Below, one piece after another: positions 58,189 through 58,212 of a stretch of DNA of 58,212 bases. The stretch spans positions 1-58,212 of the forward strand of contig DATMTN010000011.1 of NCBI GenBank assembly GCA_035564115.1, in the 5' to 3' direction. The notes below the pieces were generated by a model. It had not been told where the DNA came from and searched no databases. It saw nothing but the letters and a program-made list of their open reading frames with translations. The number at the start of each line of letters is the position of its first letter. Within the stretch, counting starts at the first letter, position 1. The DNA comes from JACMPA01 sp035564115 (GTDB taxonomy: Bacteria > Patescibacteriota > Saccharimonadia > Saccharimonadales > UBA4665). A program made the translations under genes and the position numbers.

Positions 58189-58212
58189 AAGAATATATTA
58201 TACCATAATTAT

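Noticed and set aside
1..58212. UGA read as an amino acid, as in some CPR lineages
   Set aside because: TGA ends full-length genes such as dnaG and the 2'-5' RNA ligase-like gene at the expected positions.

Overview
The window looks like chromosomal DNA of a Candidatus Saccharibacteria (TM7) bacterium, a member of the Patescibacteria/CPR. This is inferred from gene content and order, compact layout, short ORFan membrane proteins, a zinc-free S18, an Arg-type EF-P and the RpoD/DnaG/RNase J/PNPase set. No search was run. Base composition is close to balanced by eye and UGA works as a normal stop, so this is not a UGA-recoding lineage such as SR1 or Gracilibacteria. I see no tRNA, rRNA, IS element, phage or CRISPR array. 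Genes are packed, with no gene-free stretch above 300 bases.

Left third (1-23 kb). A partial secreted protein with a structured leader is followed by a PH-domain protein and a Crp/Fnr regulator. A ten-gene minus-strand operon runs rpsF-ssb-ORFan-rpsR-two small proteins-efp-2'-5' RNA ligase-like-tlyA-phosphoribosyltransferase-like. Next come two unknown proteins, ftsK, and an RNA-decay unit (rpsO, pnp, two tiny membrane proteins, a GNAT-like protein, a family-4-like uracil-DNA glycosylase and RNase J). A surface stalk protein, a secreted metzincin-like protease, truB and a degenerate DHH-family protein complete this part.

Middle (23-44 kb). S20 with a histone-H1-like tail, a cupredoxin, holA and a fused trehalose synthase/phosphatase are followed by mutM and a nucleotide-sanitation cluster (DNA polymerase I, nucleoside deaminase, MazG-like, NUDIX, HAD). 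Then come a second sigma-70 factor divergent from a response regulator, a P2-type cation ATPase, and the dnaG-rpoD-nucleotide-kinase operon.

Right part (44-58 kb). This holds oligoribonuclease, CapA-like protein, NAD-dependent epimerase-like protein, an FMN reductase facing an HxlR regulator across a palindromic operator, msrB, mscL, argS, DUF1361, phosphoglucose/phosphomannose isomerase, a sortase divergent from a likely sortase substrate, groES-groEL under a CIRCE element, and a kinase-like protein.

Main observations: (1) many first-of-operon genes have a -10 hexamer only 6-10 bases before the ATG, predicting widespread leaderless mRNAs, while operon-internal genes carry Shine-Dalgarno sites; (2) DnaG has lost all four zinc ligands and the UDG has no cysteine at all; (3) two distant unknown genes share an almost identical promoter with a common motif between -35 and -10; (4) two large structured palindromic elements lie between genes; (5) a sortase neighbours a protein ending in LTNTGPG, a hydrophobic stretch and a charged tail.
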